This document shows positions 1-9,999 of a DNA stretch of 64,000 bases, in pieces (the first letter of the stretch is position 1; each line of letters starts with the position of its first letter). The stretch is from Candidatus Liberibacter africanus PTSAPSY (GTDB lineage: Bacteria > Pseudomonadota > Alphaproteobacteria > Rhizobiales > Rhizobiaceae). The stretch lies in the NCBI RefSeq assembly GCF_001021085.1, contig NZ_CP004021.1, forward strand, positions 704,001-768,000, given 5' to 3'. The notes under the pieces are model-generated. The model saw only the letters and a program-made list of their open reading frames with translations. It made no database searches and was not told the origin of the DNA. Both the position numbers and the translations under genes were made by a program.

Positions 1-1787
1 CCAAGGTTCATAGATACTTCCATCAGCTTTTGAGTAGATTCTTTGATTTTGGCTTCATCAGAATCTGGATCATTAAGAAGTGCCTGTAGTGCCTCAATCG
101 ATTCTCGAATAGATTTTTGCTCCTCTTCAGAAATTTTATCACTGTGTTCTCTTAAAGATTGTTGTGTTGCGTATAACAAACTTTCTGCATGATTTTTTGT
201 TTCAACGGTTTCACGACGCTTCTTATCCATTTCAGCATGGATTTCTGCATCCTTGACCATCTTCTCGATATCATCAGGAGATAATCCGCCAGAAGCTTGA
301 ATGCTGATTTGCTGCTCTTTACCTGTCCCTTTATCTTTCGCAGATACTTGGACTATTCCATTCGCATCAATATCAAATGTAACTTCTATTTGCGGAGTTC
401 CTTTAGGAGCAGGGGGAATTCCCACAAGATCAAATGTAGCTAATAATTTATTATCAGCAAACATCTTTCTTTCGCCTTGGCAAATACGGATGCTAACTGC
501 CGATTGATTATCAGCTGCTGTTGAGAATACTTGGGATTTCGTAGTTGGAATTGTACTATTACGGTCAATAATAGGGGTAAATATTCCTCCTAAAGTTTCA
601 ATTCCGAGAGAAAGAGGGGTGACATCCAATAGAAGAACGTCTTTTACATCTCCTTGAAGAACTCCTGCTTGTATTGCTGCCCCCATTGCCACGACTTCGT
701 CTGGGTTAACACCCTTACTTGGAGATTTGTTGAAAAAATCCTGAACAGATTGTTGAATCTTTGGCATGCGTGTCATACCACCAACTAATACAACCTCATC
801 GATATCGCTAGTAGATAATCCTGCATCTTGTAAACATTTTTTACATGGTTCAATAGTTTTTTGGATTAGATGATCTACTAAACGTTCAAAATGAGAACGA
901 GTCAATTTCATATTGAGGTGCTGTGCGCCAGAGCTATTTGCTGAAATAAATGGAAGATTAATTTCCGTTTGTTGTGTTGAGGATAATTCAACTTTGGCTT
1001 TTTCTGCGGCTTCTTTTAAGCGTTGTAGTGCAAGAGTATCGTTCTTTAGGTCTATGCCATTTTCTTTTTTAAATGTATCACAAATATGCTCTACAAGGCA
1101 TGAGTCAAAATCTTCTCCACCAAGGAATGTATCGCCGTTTGTTGCTTTTACCTCGAATACACCATCTCCCATTTCTAAGAGAGAAACGTCGAAAGTTCCA
1201 CCACCAAAATCAAAAACAATGACGGTTTTTCCGTCTTTTTTATCTAATCCATATGCTAGAGCTGCTGCTGTAGGTTCGTTTATAATGCGCAATACATCAA
1301 GTCCAGCTATGCGTCCTGCATCTTTGGTGGCTTGTCTTTGAGCATCATTAAAGTATGCTGGTACAGTAATTACAGCTTTGCTAACTGTTTCTCCAAGAAA
1401 ACTTTCAGCGGTTTCTTTCATTTTTTGTAAAACAATTGCCGATATCTGAGAAGGGGAATACTGTTTTCCATGTGCTTCAATCCAAGCATCTCCTCCTTTT
1501 CCCTCGACAATTTTAAAAGGTACTAGGGTTGCATCCTTTGTCACAGTGGGATCGCTAAAACGTCTTCCTATGAGACGTTTTGCTGCAAATATTGTGTTGC
1601 AGGGATTAGTCACAGCCTGACGTTTTGCGGGTTGTCCTACGAGCCTTTCTCCCTCATTAGTAAACGCTACCATGGAAGGGGTGGTGCGAGCTCCTTCAGC
1701 ATTCTCAATTACTCTTACATTTTTTCCATCCATAATAGCGATACATGAATTAGTTGTACCAAGGTCAATACCTATGACTTTTGACAT
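1..1787 (-). CDS. dnaK: Molecular chaperone DnaK (Hsp70), 3' end beyond the window
   Basis: Hsp70 chaperone: ATP-driven binding and release of unfolded cytosolic polypeptides, working with DnaJ and GrpE. Read on the minus strand the protein begins [15 protein letters not shown], the phosphate-1 signature of the Hsp70 ATPase domain. The ATPase and substrate-binding domains follow, and about 595 residues lie in the window. The family is usually 630-650 residues, so only the C-terminal lid is missing, cut by the edge at base 1. The ATG at 1787 follows an AAAGGAG Shine-Dalgarno at a good distance. A heat-shock type promoter lies about 120 bp upstream. dnaJ would be expected just outside the window. 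The identity is certain. Confidence 0.98.
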   Translation of the reverse strand, partial: MSKVIGIDLGTTNSCIAIMDGKNVRVIENAEGARTTPSMVAFTNEGERLVGQPAKRQAVTNPCNTIFAAKRLIGRRFSDPTVTKDATLVPFKIVEGKGGDAWIEAHGKQYSPSQISAIVLQKMKETAESFLGETVSKAVITVPAYFNDAQRQATKDAGRIAGLDVLRIINEPTAAALAYGLDKKDGKTVIVFDFGGGTFDVSLLEMGDGVFEVKATNGDTFLGGEDFDSCLVEHICDTFKKENGIDLKNDTLALQRLKEAAEKAKVELSSTQQTEINLPFISANSSGAQHLNMKLTRSHFERLVDHLIQKTIEPCKKCLQDAGLSTSDIDEVVLVGGMTRMPKIQQSVQDFFNKSPSKGVNPDEVVAMGAAIQAGVLQGDVKDVLLLDVTPLSLGIETLGGIFTPIIDRNSTIPTTKSQVFSTAADNQSAVSIRICQGERKMFADNKLLATFDLVGIPPAPKGTPQIEVTFDIDANGIVQVSAKDKGTGKEQQISIQASGGLSPDDIEKMVKDAEIHAEMDKKRRETVETKNHAESLLYATQQSLREHSDKISEEEQKSIRESIEALQALLNDPDSDEAKIKESTQKLMEVSMNL

Positions 1788-1902
1788 GTTTCTTTATCTC
1801 CTTTAAGCAAGCTGTTTTGGACCTCTTCAAGAGCGTTCCACTGACAGCTCCTAATAACAATAACAGCGAACGATCGCAAAATAAACACGACTATTTAAAT
1901 AC

Positions 1903-1931
1903 ATATAAGGAGGTAGTTTCATAACTACAAG
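1903..1931 (-). promoter_or_regulatory. Sigma-32-like heat-shock promoter of dnaK
   Basis: On the minus strand CTTGTA (1931-1926) and CTTATAT (1909-1903) are 16 nt apart. This agrees well with the alphaproteobacterial RpoH consensus CTTGAA / CYTATnT. Transcription would begin near 1896, leaving a leader of about 110 nt before dnaK. The spacer contains a perfect inverted repeat, GTAGTT-atga-AACTAC (1912-1927). The rest of the 1788-2154 gap between the divergent dnaK and rnd genes shows no ORF or other clear signal. Motif match by eye only. Confidence 0.6.
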
Positions 1932-2154
1932 AAGCATTTTGAATAAGAATTCAGGAAAAGATGGCATAATAGAAATTTTTTCATGTTTATTGAGGATATA
2001 AAATGTTATTTTGAGATAATTTTTTATCAATATTCATTGATAAGCATTATTGAAAGGAAAGCGTTCATTATGATGAGAGATTGTGCTTTATATGAATGAA
2101 TAATTTCAATATGGGGCTTGGTAGATATCATTTGAGAAAGGAATGAATCATATT

Positions 2155-2784
2155 ATGATAACTATACGTGTGCATAAAGGGGATATTCCTGTTGAATGTG
2201 CCGCAAAATATTCTGGTGCTATTGCAGTTGATACGGAAACGCTTGGTTTGGTTTTGCGACGAGATCGTCTGTGTGTTGTTCAGCTATCTCCAGGGGATGG
2301 AACTGCTGATATTATTCAGATTACAGCTGGACAAAAAACTGCCCCTAATCTCGTGGCAATGCTTGCTGATAAAAAAAGAGAAAAAATTTTTCATTATGGC
2401 CGTTTTGATCTTGCTGTATTGTTCTACACTTTTGGTGTGGAAGTAAAACCTATTTTTTGCACAAAAATTGCTTCACGATTGACGAGAACTTATGCAAACC
2501 ATCATGGTCTCAAAGATAATTTAAAAGAATTGCTGGGAATCGATATATCAAAAGAGCAACAATCATCTGACTGGAGCGCAGACAATTTGTCCGAAGAACA
2601 ACTTCAATACGCTGCTTCAGATGTAGTGTATTTGCATTCATTACGAGAGAAATTTACGGAAAAACTTCAGAATCTAGGGCGTCTGGATCTGGCTTCTTCT
2701 TGTTTTAATTTTTTAACAAATAGAGTCGAATTAGATTTACTGGGCTGGGAAAATATCGATATTTTTTCACACCGCTCACAGTAA
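2155..2784 (+). CDS. rnd: Ribonuclease D (short form, DEDDy 3'-5' exonuclease)
   Basis: 3'-5' exoribonuclease expected to trim tRNA 3' ends. The single exonuclease domain shows the DEDDy residues: D-x-E in AVDTETLGL (about residues 26-28), Asp in HYGRFDLAVL, and Tyr and Asp in YAASDVVYL. It is about 209 aa and lacks the HRDC domains of E. coli RNase D, as is usual for alphaproteobacterial versions. An in-frame ATG at 2143 exists, but the AGAAAGGA Shine-Dalgarno abuts it with no spacer. The same site is 12 nt from the ATG at 2155, and related proteins begin M-x-T-I-R, so I prefer 2155. It stands alone, facing tRNA-Gly. Confidence 0.9.
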   Translation: MITIRVHKGDIPVECAAKYSGAIAVDTETLGLVLRRDRLCVVQLSPGDGTADIIQITAGQKTAPNLVAMLADKKREKIFHYGRFDLAVLFYTFGVEVKPIFCTKIASRLTRTYANHHGLKDNLKELLGIDISKEQQSSDWSADNLSEEQLQYAASDVVYLHSLREKFTEKLQNLGRLDLASSCFNFLTNRVELDLLGWENIDIFSHRSQ

Positions 2785-2881
2785 TAAATTTCGTCAATAA
2801 GGTCAATTTTCCCCTGATTTATTTAAAAATACGAGCTATACATCTAAAATTATTTCTATATTTCAAGATAACATTTTATTC

Positions 2882-2956
2882 TGGAGCGGGCGAAGGGATT
2901 CGAACCCTCGACCCCAACCTTGGCAAGGTTGTGCTCTACCACTGAGCTACACCCGC
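2882..2956 (-). tRNA. tRNA-Gly (anticodon GCC)
   Basis: The minus strand folds as a full cloverleaf of 75 nt including an encoded CCA. The acceptor GCGGGTG pairs with CGCCCGC (one G-U). The anticodon loop in CTTGCCAAG gives GCC, and the T-arm has GTTCGAATC. It reads GGC/GGT glycine codons. The second glycine tRNA of this window (UCC) is at 42974. Confidence 0.97.
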
Positions 2957-3170
2957 TCAAAATAATTTTATCTGATATAAAGAAACTAAGAGAGTATATT
3001 GCCTAAAAAATATTTGGAAGCAATAGCAAAAGTAATAATTTTCAATATTTTCAAATAATCAACATTGTAGTAAGTGAGTTTTTCGTAACAATCAGACATG
3101 AAGTTTAACTTAAGCAGGCTCAATAGTCGTTAATAAATGATATAATCGCTTAATAACGATATTTTTTCTA

Positions 3171-4409
3171 TTACATGTTGGTTTGTTTTAAATCTAATGC
3201 TATGCGTAGTTTTTTCAAAGATTCCGTTTGTGTAATAAGGTCATCGATGATATTACGCACTATTTTATTCCCTTCAGGATTATTGTCGCTGATCATTTGA
3301 TCATAATTCTCAAGATACTCTGCTCGATTTTTTAGGATATAAAAATCTTTTATAGTATTAGAGAACTTATCGCGTATTTCCTGAGATAAATTCTTGTTAC
3401 TATGACTTATCAGATCGGCTATTGATGGTCCACGAATTTTTTCTCCACTCATGCGGATATATTCTCCTGTATAACTAGAGATTATGCCGATAACATTATT
3501 TATATAAGATGCATGTGTATTATCTGAAAAACCATCAATTTCTTGTTTAGGATCATGTAATATGAGACTTAGATTCATACGTTCTCCTGCTAATTCATTA
3601 TAAGAAAGAGATGTCATGCCAGTGATGATAGAATTTAATCCTGCATCAATATCTTGCATTAGATTTTTAGTAGCTTCTCCATTAGGTTCCCAAGCTTTCA
3701 TCATTTCTTCTAGATCTGATACAAGCATCTTTGAAACAACTTTTAGATATTCTATGCGTCTTTGACAATGACCGCCTGTACAATTTTTTATATCAAAGTC
3801 TGTATAGGGTCTTGTACCTGATTCGCGCACATTTGTTTTTAAATCTTGTCCCCACAAAAGAAATTCTATAACATGGTAACCAGTGGTAATATTGGTATCT
3901 ATGCCATTGGCTCTGTGTAATTTGCGAAGTAGATCAGGGGAAATAGTTGATACGTTGATTTCTGTCCCTTTCGTGAAAATTTTTGAATTAGCTATAATAT
4001 TAGCAGTAGACAGGTCATTATCATCGTTTTCTTTTGGATATGAACTATTAACATAATCTATCAATCCTTCATCAAGAGGCCAGGAATTGACCTTTTTATC
4101 CAACATATCGATGTTTTGATTGCCAAAGCGATATACTTCGGATTGCTGATATGGGATTCGTGCTTTAATCCATTGAAGACGGGCATTTTCAAGATTTTTC
4201 TTATTAGGATTAGAAATAAGGGTTTCAATAGCACTATCTAATATACGGGCGTAAATAACAGAATCTTCGTATTTGGCGTGCGCGATAGTAGCATAATTAT
4301 GCAATACATCTGCTGGATTAGTAGTTTGTAAAGCTCCTAATATATGTGATGGAATAATTAATATCGTAGTAATGGTTGTAAAAAAATACGTAAGTAAATT
4401 TTTTTTCAT
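3171..4409 (-). CDS. Imelysin-like (M75 family) secreted iron-related protein
   Basis: A 412-aa protein with an N-terminal signal peptide (hydrophobic residues about 4-25, likely cleavage near ILG-A). The imelysin GxHxxE motif appears as GYHVIE at about 177-182, with WIKARIPYQQSE in the first helical bundle. Family members (IrpA, EfeO-like, imelysin) sit in the periplasm or outer membrane, are often iron-regulated and probably bind metal; protease activity is doubtful. The first possible start is a TTG at 4421 that is followed directly by GAG. The ATG at 4409 has TTGGAG six bases upstream and is chosen. No iron transport gene is adjacent, so its partner is not in this window. Confidence 0.85.
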   Translation of the reverse strand: MKKNLLTYFFTTITTILIIPSHILGALQTTNPADVLHNYATIAHAKYEDSVIYARILDSAIETLISNPNKKNLENARLQWIKARIPYQQSEVYRFGNQNIDMLDKKVNSWPLDEGLIDYVNSSYPKENDDNDLSTANIIANSKIFTKGTEINVSTISPDLLRKLHRANGIDTNITTGYHVIEFLLWGQDLKTNVRESGTRPYTDFDIKNCTGGHCQRRIEYLKVVSKMLVSDLEEMMKAWEPNGEATKNLMQDIDAGLNSIITGMTSLSYNELAGERMNLSLILHDPKQEIDGFSDNTHASYINNVIGIISSYTGEYIRMSGEKIRGPSIADLISHSNKNLSQEIRDKFSNTIKDFYILKNRAEYLENYDQMISDNNPEGNKIVRNIIDDLITQTESLKKLRIALDLKQTNM

Positions 4410-4639
4410 TATTTTCTCCAAAAGATATCCGATAAATTGATGATGTGACTATTAATTTACATATTAATTATATCGCATATGACCTGCGTAGATATTGCGT
4501 ATCTATTTGGAAATTATGGAGAATATTTCTATTTTTTGATCGGTGTTTTTTGTTGATTACTCCTAGGGTTATTCCAGAAAATTGGACTTCTAAGAGATAT
4601 TTAATTGTTGAGTAGATAAAGAGGTCGTGTTGTTTCTAC

Positions 4640-5929
4640 TTAAGGGTGGCGTTTTAGTCTACAAAAGAAGAATCCATCTGTATGCGTCAGAAAAGGTGTA
4701 AAAACACCACAACCTTTTTCAACAAAAAGTGATGGATGATTTTTAAAATCATATAGTTGGTTCCAATCATCAATGATAGGATCCATACTGAAATGAATGT
4801 TCTTGGATAAGAAATTATTGATTTGCTGAATATTTTCTTCGGGTAGAATAGAGCAGGTAATATAGACAAGATAACCGCCAGGTCGTACGAATTGTGCGGC
4901 CTCCTGTAAAATTTGTTTCTGTTCTTCGATCCTTTCATTAAGGCTTTTTTGTGATAATCGCCATTTTATATCTGGACGTCTTCGCCATGTCCCTGTCCCA
5001 GAACATGGCGCATCAACTAGAACTGTTGAAAAATGGTTTTGTAGATTGCGCAATGATTCCAAATTACTGTGTAATTGCACGTTGCGGGCGCCAGCACGTT
5101 TAATGCGGGCTACAATAGGAGCTATTCTACTTTTGTTTTTATCCCACGCATGAATTTGGCCTTTATTGTTTAATAACATTGATAATGCAAGAGTCTTTCC
5201 TCCACCTCCAGCACAAAAATCTAAAATCTGGGAACTTTTCGTAGCCGTTGTTAAATTTGAAACAATCTGTGATCCTTCATCTTGTATTTCAAACCATCCT
5301 CGTTGAAAGGAAATTTCATTTGTAACATTAGGAAAGCGTGTTTTTTCTTTTGTTGCGGGTATTCGCAGACCGAAACTAGATATAGGGGAGCATTGTGTGC
5401 CATAATGGCACAGATTCTTTAATAGTTTTTTACGGGTAACTTTCAGGGTGTTGGTGCGTAAATCTAAAGGAGGGCGCATAGATAAAGCTTTGGCTTCTTC
5501 GAGCCAATTATCTTTGAAAGATAACTGAATAGATGATTGTAACCATTGAGGAATATCTCCTTGAACATATAAAGGCGCGTTTTCTAATTGACGAGAATGA
5601 AAGGATTTAATGATTGATTCTTTTGGGGGAGCAGGAGAATAACGATCTTCTTTCAATAGGACTAATATTTTTTCCAATGGAATACCCCAGTCTTTAACTA
5701 TCACTGCATATACCAAAGAATCAGGAGTATCATCATTCATGATATAGGCACTAGAAAGATATTTTCTTAATACATCATGAACAATATTGCTAATTGATGT
5801 ACGGTCATTAGATCCAGCAAAACGATGAGATGTCCCCCAGTCTTTTAAAGCATTTACGAGGGGTTTTTTGTGAACGTTAATATCATTTAGAATCTCAATA
5901 GCTGCGGCAATTTGTCCACCTAAACGCAT
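4640..5929 (-). CDS. rsmB: 16S rRNA (cytosine-C5) methyltransferase, RsmB/Fmu family
   Basis: SAM-dependent m5C methyltransferase, expected to act on C967 of 16S rRNA. It is 429 aa. The first 120 or so residues resemble the NusB-like RNA-binding domain. The Rossmann domain follows, with the glycine-rich SAM loop DFCAGGGGKTLAL, the DAPCSGTGTW motif (Cys about 309) and ITCSILPEEN (nucleophile Cys about 359). This cysteine pair is characteristic of the RNA m5C methyltransferases. The ATG at 5929 follows AAGGA at 8 nt. It is the last gene of a minus-strand block, divergent from the creatininase gene. The exact target base is inferred from the family. Confidence 0.92.
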   Translation of the reverse strand: MRLGGQIAAAIEILNDINVHKKPLVNALKDWGTSHRFAGSNDRTSISNIVHDVLRKYLSSAYIMNDDTPDSLVYAVIVKDWGIPLEKILVLLKEDRYSPAPPKESIIKSFHSRQLENAPLYVQGDIPQWLQSSIQLSFKDNWLEEAKALSMRPPLDLRTNTLKVTRKKLLKNLCHYGTQCSPISSFGLRIPATKEKTRFPNVTNEISFQRGWFEIQDEGSQIVSNLTTATKSSQILDFCAGGGGKTLALSMLLNNKGQIHAWDKNKSRIAPIVARIKRAGARNVQLHSNLESLRNLQNHFSTVLVDAPCSGTGTWRRRPDIKWRLSQKSLNERIEEQKQILQEAAQFVRPGGYLVYITCSILPEENIQQINNFLSKNIHFSMDPIIDDWNQLYDFKNHPSLFVEKGCGVFTPFLTHTDGFFFCRLKRHP

Positions 5930-6114
5930 ATAAGATATCCTTTTTTAGAGCGAATGAGAGTATTAAAGAACATAAAGTAAAACTTATTATAAAATTCAGT
6001 ACAAGAGTATTGAAAAGTACATTCTATGCGGAATAGTGAAAGAAAAGAATGTAACATTTTAAAAATACTATTGGCTAGTAAAATATTTTTAAATTAGAAA
6101 GGATCGTTCAGGCG

Positions 6115-6918
6115 ATGAACCCTTTAATTAGATTTGCAGATAATTCTCCATCTTTAAACATTGATAAACGTAAAGATTGGATAGTGGTATTGCCCTTAGG
6201 AGCATATGAACAACATGGTCCACATTTGCCGATGGATACCGATACCATTATTGCAGAAGGATTAGTGGAGCGTATAATGTCTGCTCTTCCTACGAGACTT
6301 CCTGTTACACGTATGCCAGTAGAGCCAATTGGTTATTCAATTGAACATGTTTATGATGAAGGAACAAAAACACTCACTTATGCTCAAGCTATAGAACGCT
6401 GGTTGGGAATAATAAATAAAATACAGAAAATGGGAATACGTAAGGTTGTGATATTGAATGCACACGGAGGAAATTCCCCTTTGATATCTATTGTTGCTAC
6501 AGAAGCACGAATTCGTTTTTCGATATTAGTGGTATCTACTAGTTGGTCGAGATTTGCTATTCCCCATAATATTATTTCATATCCAGAAACTGAAATTGGG
6601 ATACATGGTGGGGAAATAGAAACGAGCCTTATGTTAGCGCTTGCTCCTCATTTGGTAAAAATGGATTTAGCTAAAAATTTTTCTTCGCGACAATCGGAAT
6701 TTTTACGTGATTTTACATATCTACGTGCGTATGGATCGCATAGTTTTGGGTGGAGTATGCAGGATTTAAATTCTGAAGGAGTTGTAGGTAATGCTCTAGA
6801 TGCTACCTGCGAAAAAGGAGAGAGTTTGTTATCTTATTTCACAACTTGTTTCATTCAACTTTTTGATGAGGTAAATTCTTTCGATGTCAGCCTATTTGAT
6901 AAGCATGTTCACAAATAA
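6115..6918 (+). CDS. Creatininase / creatinine amidohydrolase family protein
   Basis: A 267-aa metal-dependent amidohydrolase of the creatininase superfamily. Metal-binding motifs are visible: LPLGAYEQHGPHLPMDTD (Glu, His and Asp ligands, residues about 25-42), LNAHGGNSP (about 118) and GIHGGEIETS (about 162). The family includes creatininase, formamide hydrolases of riboflavin and F420 synthesis, and MftE-like peptide hydrolases, so the substrate cannot be named. An AGAAAGGA Shine-Dalgarno lies 12 nt before the ATG at 6115. It is a single gene between the divergent rsmB and the rph operon, and no mycofactocin or riboflavin genes are near. Family certain, function open. Confidence 0.88.
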   Translation: MNPLIRFADNSPSLNIDKRKDWIVVLPLGAYEQHGPHLPMDTDTIIAEGLVERIMSALPTRLPVTRMPVEPIGYSIEHVYDEGTKTLTYAQAIERWLGIINKIQKMGIRKVVILNAHGGNSPLISIVATEARIRFSILVVSTSWSRFAIPHNIISYPETEIGIHGGEIETSLMLALAPHLVKMDLAKNFSSRQSEFLRDFTYLRAYGSHSFGWSMQDLNSEGVVGNALDATCEKGESLLSYFTTCFIQLFDEVNSFDVSLFDKHVHK

Positions 6919-7262
6919 TTTCTAGGTATACAATATGTATTATATTCAATTTTTTGAAATAGCATATTAAGTTTCCTGTCATGAACAGGAAGTGTGCATT
7001 CATCCATTGCTGTTTAAAATAGAATATTTCCCTCGATCTAATTTTCCAATAAGGTTTTTACAATCTGGCAAAATATCCCTTAATTATATCATCAAGCGAA
7101 AAAATAACTCATATTTGCATGCTTTTATGTACTTTAATTATCTCTTCTAAGGAATTTATTGGGATAGGAGATCAATTTACTGTATTTATTATTTGTTTTA
7201 CAGGTGTTTTTTGTTTTTTATAGCAACCTGTGGAAGAAATTGAGATTGCTGAGGAGAAGATG
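6919..7262. other. Intergenic region with a hairpin dyad
   Basis: No ORF. It holds a perfect 7-bp inverted repeat, TTCCTGT-catga-ACAGGAA (6973-6991), 53 bp after the creatininase stop. No T-run follows it, so it is not a standard terminator. A similar shorter dyad lies before rluC at 33509. The remainder is AT-rich and must include the rph promoter, which I could not fix. Confidence 0.5.
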
Positions 7263-7985
7263 ATGCGCATATCGGGTAGAAAAGAAAATCAGATGCGAGA
7301 AGTATCATTGAAAAGGAATGTTTCTAAATATGCTGAAGGATCTTGTTTGGTAAAGTTTGGCGATACGCATGTGCTAACGACTGCTACACTTGAAGAAAAA
7401 GTTCCCATGTGGATCCGTAATTCAAAGCGTGGATGGATAACAGCAGAATATGGAATGTTTCCTCGTTCTACGGGGAGTCGTATGAAACGTGAAGCCGTTA
7501 GTGGAAGACAAGGGGGAAGGACCCAAGAAATACAGCGTTTGATAGGTCGCTCTTTGCGTTCAGTCGTCGATCTTGTGGCTTTAGGATCGCATCAAATTAT
7601 TGTAGACTGTGATGTCATCCAAGCTGATGGAGGAACGCGTACCGCTGCAATTACTGGCGCTTGGATTGCTTTACATGATTGTTTGAAATATATGGAAATA
7701 CGTGATAGAAAGTTTCGATTATCACAAGTTTTGAAGGGTCATGTGGCCGCGATATCTTGTGGAATATTGTCAGGATATCCTATAGTAGATCTTGATTATG
7801 AAGAAGATTCTACGATTGATGTAGATGCCAATTTCGTCATGACCGATTCAGGCAACATAGTAGAAGTGCAAGGTTCTGCAGAAAGGGCTACGTTTTCTCA
7901 GGATATTTTTTTTTCTATGATGAATTTGGCAAAGAATAAGATTGACGACCTTATAAATTTACAAAAAGACGTGATATCTAAATGA
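7263..7985 (+). CDS. rph: Ribonuclease PH
   Basis: Phosphorolytic 3'-5' exoribonuclease that trims tRNA precursors; it acts as a hexamer in the cytosol. The protein has [41 protein letters not shown] and the catalytic [13 protein letters not shown] and [14 protein letters not shown] blocks. The open frame begins with a GTG at 7230, but GAGGAG at 7251-7256 places the start at the ATG at 7263 (6-nt spacing). This gives 240 aa, close to the 238 aa of E. coli RNase PH. It is the first gene of a tight rph-rdgB-hemW run; the rdgB start is 15 nt past its stop. Confidence 0.96.
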   Translation: MRISGRKENQMREVSLKRNVSKYAEGSCLVKFGDTHVLTTATLEEKVPMWIRNSKRGWITAEYGMFPRSTGSRMKREAVSGRQGGRTQEIQRLIGRSLRSVVDLVALGSHQIIVDCDVIQADGGTRTAAITGAWIALHDCLKYMEIRDRKFRLSQVLKGHVAAISCGILSGYPIVDLDYEEDSTIDVDANFVMTDSGNIVEVQGSAERATFSQDIFFSMMNLAKNKIDDLINLQKDVISK

Positions 7986-8000
7986 GGTGTAGTAATCTAA

Positions 8001-8663
8001 GTGCGTAAATTGATTGAAAAAAAACTTGTCATTGCAAGTCATAATGCAAATAAAATACATGAGATGTACAATCTTATTATGCCTTTGGGTATTATGACGA
8101 CATCTTCTCTTGAATTGAATTTAATTATTCCAGAAGAAACAGGAAAATCTTTTGAGGAAAATGCGATGATTAAATCATTAAGTGCAGCTATAAATACAGG
8201 TATTCCGGCCCTTGCTGATGATTCTGGTCTTGTAGTTGATGCACTTGATGGTGATCCAGGAATCTATAGTGCCAGATGGGCTGAACGCAATAATGGTGAG
8301 CGTGATTTTGAGATGGCTATGCAAAAAATAGAGAATGCTCTTATATCTAAATCTGCCAATGATTCCGCCTCGCGTTCTGCGCATTTCATTTCTGTTTTGT
8401 CTCTTGCTTGGCCTGATGGTCATGTAGAGAATTTTATTGGAAAAGTGCAGGGAATCATTGTGTGGCCTCCACGTGGTCAATTAGGTTTTGGATATGATCC
8501 TATTTTTCAGCCAAATGGTTATGATCGTACTTTTGGCGAGATGACAGAAAAAGAAAAAAATGGAAGTATAGGCGGTATGACACACCCCATATTAAGCGAT
8601 GACATGCTTTCTCATAGAGCGCGAGCATTCAAGTGTTTTGTCAACAGTTGTTTGTGCTCATAG
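8001..8663 (+). CDS. rdgB: XTP/dITP pyrophosphatase (Ham1 / RdgB family)
   Basis: Hydrolyses ITP, dITP and XTP to the monophosphate, keeping deaminated purines out of nucleic acids. It is 220 aa. Family motifs are IASHNANKIHEM near the N-terminus (SxNxxK triphosphate binding), ALADDSGLVVDALDGDPGIYSARWA, and FGYDPIFQPNG with T-F-G-E-M near the end. The start is a GTG at 8001. The Shine-Dalgarno TGAGGTG overlaps the rph stop codon, indicating translational coupling. hemW follows at once, starting 5 nt after this stop. The rph-rdgB-hemW order is common in Rhizobiales. Confidence 0.95.
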   Translation: MRKLIEKKLVIASHNANKIHEMYNLIMPLGIMTTSSLELNLIIPEETGKSFEENAMIKSLSAAINTGIPALADDSGLVVDALDGDPGIYSARWAERNNGERDFEMAMQKIENALISKSANDSASRSAHFISVLSLAWPDGHVENFIGKVQGIIVWPPRGQLGFGYDPIFQPNGYDRTFGEMTEKEKNGSIGGMTHPILSDDMLSHRARAFKCFVNSCLCS

Positions 8664-8668
8664 AAGAA

Positions 8669-9856
8669 ATGAAACATCTCGATTCATATGAAAATGATAC
8701 AAAAAATCAATCCCCGAGTACTTTAGGGGTTTATATTCATTGGCCGTTCTGCACAAAAAAATGTCCTTACTGTGATTTTAATAGTCATGTTCGGCGGTAT
8801 AAAGTTGATCAAAGACATTTCGTTCAATCTTTCCTTATAGAAATGCAGTGGATGAGGGAATTGATTGAATCTCGAGTGGTTTCCAGTATTTTTTTTGGTG
8901 GAGGAACTCCTTCTCTTATAGATCCTCAAAACATTGCTATTATTATTGATGGTATTGCAAAGCATTGGAATCTGCCCTCAAATGTTGAAATTACTATTGA
9001 GGCTAATCCATCTAGTGTAGAGGCGAATAATTTTCGAGGATATAGAAAGGCAGGGGTAAATCGTATTTCTCTAGGTGTACAATCTTTAGAGGAAAAATCC
9101 TTAAAGTTTTTAGGTCGTAATCATAACGTTTCTGATGCTATCTCCGCAATATATTTGGCACGTGATATTTTCCCGCGAATATCATTCGATTTAATATATG
9201 CCCTCCCAGGACAAACTATGAAACAATGGGAAGTGGAATTGCAAAAAGCTCTTTCTTATGCGGTGGATCATCTTTCTCTTTATCAATTAACAATAGAAAA
9301 AAAAACATTGTTTTATCAAATGCATAAAGATGGACACCTCGTTCTTCCTAGTGATAATCTCGCAGCAGATCTTTATAATTTGACTCAAAGCATTACTAGT
9401 GAACATGGATTGCATGCATATGAAATATCTAATCATGCTCTTCCGGGGGCTGAAAGTTTGCATAATCTAAATTATTGGCGATATGGTGATTATATTGGAA
9501 TCGGTCCAGGGGCGCATAGTCGAGTTAAAATTGGTTCTCATCGAATAGCGATGTCTATAGAAAAAAACCCTGAAAATTGGTTAAAAACAGTGAAAGAAAG
9601 AGGGCATGCTGTTGTTGAAAAAGAATTTCTGAGCTTTGAACAGCAGGCTGATGAATTATTAATGATGGGTATGAGATTAAGAGAAGGAATAAGTATTAAG
9701 GACTGGGAAATGTTAGCAGAGCGTAATCTAGATATTGAATGTGCGAAAGAACTTCAAAGACAAGGTTTTATTGAGAAGATTGAATCTTCAAGGTTACGAT
9801 GTACACCAAAAGGTATGATGATGCTGGATTCAGTAGTAACACATCTTTCGATGTGA
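8669..9856 (+). CDS. hemW: HemW-type radical SAM protein (heme chaperone, formerly called HemN-like)
   Basis: Radical SAM protein of the HemW group, now viewed as a heme carrier or chaperone rather than an oxygen-independent coproporphyrinogen oxidase. The iron-sulfur motif CTKKCPYCDF (C-x3-C-x2-C) is near residue 30. The SAM-binding GGGTPS and the HemN C-terminal domain also occur. It is about 395 aa from the ATG at 8669. A GTG at 8633 would overlap rdgB by 31 nt and gives no homologous extension, so I reject it. It shares the operon with rph and rdgB and ends facing dnaA. Confidence 0.92.
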   Translation: MKHLDSYENDTKNQSPSTLGVYIHWPFCTKKCPYCDFNSHVRRYKVDQRHFVQSFLIEMQWMRELIESRVVSSIFFGGGTPSLIDPQNIAIIIDGIAKHWNLPSNVEITIEANPSSVEANNFRGYRKAGVNRISLGVQSLEEKSLKFLGRNHNVSDAISAIYLARDIFPRISFDLIYALPGQTMKQWEVELQKALSYAVDHLSLYQLTIEKKTLFYQMHKDGHLVLPSDNLAADLYNLTQSITSEHGLHAYEISNHALPGAESLHNLNYWRYGDYIGIGPGAHSRVKIGSHRIAMSIEKNPENWLKTVKERGHAVVEKEFLSFEQQADELLMMGMRLREGISIKDWEMLAERNLDIECAKELQRQGFIEKIESSRLRCTPKGMMMLDSVVTHLSM

Positions 9857-9963
9857 ATCTCTTGTTATTTTATATGAATAATTCAAAAGGTAATTTCCTG
9901 ATAAAAGAAAAAATAAATTTTGATTAACACACGCTCATATTACCTTTCAGTAGTAGCATCTCT

Positions 9964-9999
9964 TGCTAGTACATTAATATTACTAGCACCTCCTTTTTT
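9964..9999 (+). terminator. Putative terminator after the rph-rdgB-hemW operon
   Basis: A perfect 8-bp stem, TGCTAGTA / TACTAGCA, encloses a 9-nt AT loop. A run of six T follows after a short CCTCC spacer. It sits in the 265-bp gap between the converging hemW and dnaA genes. The T-run is 5 nt from the stem, so efficiency is uncertain. Confidence 0.45.
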
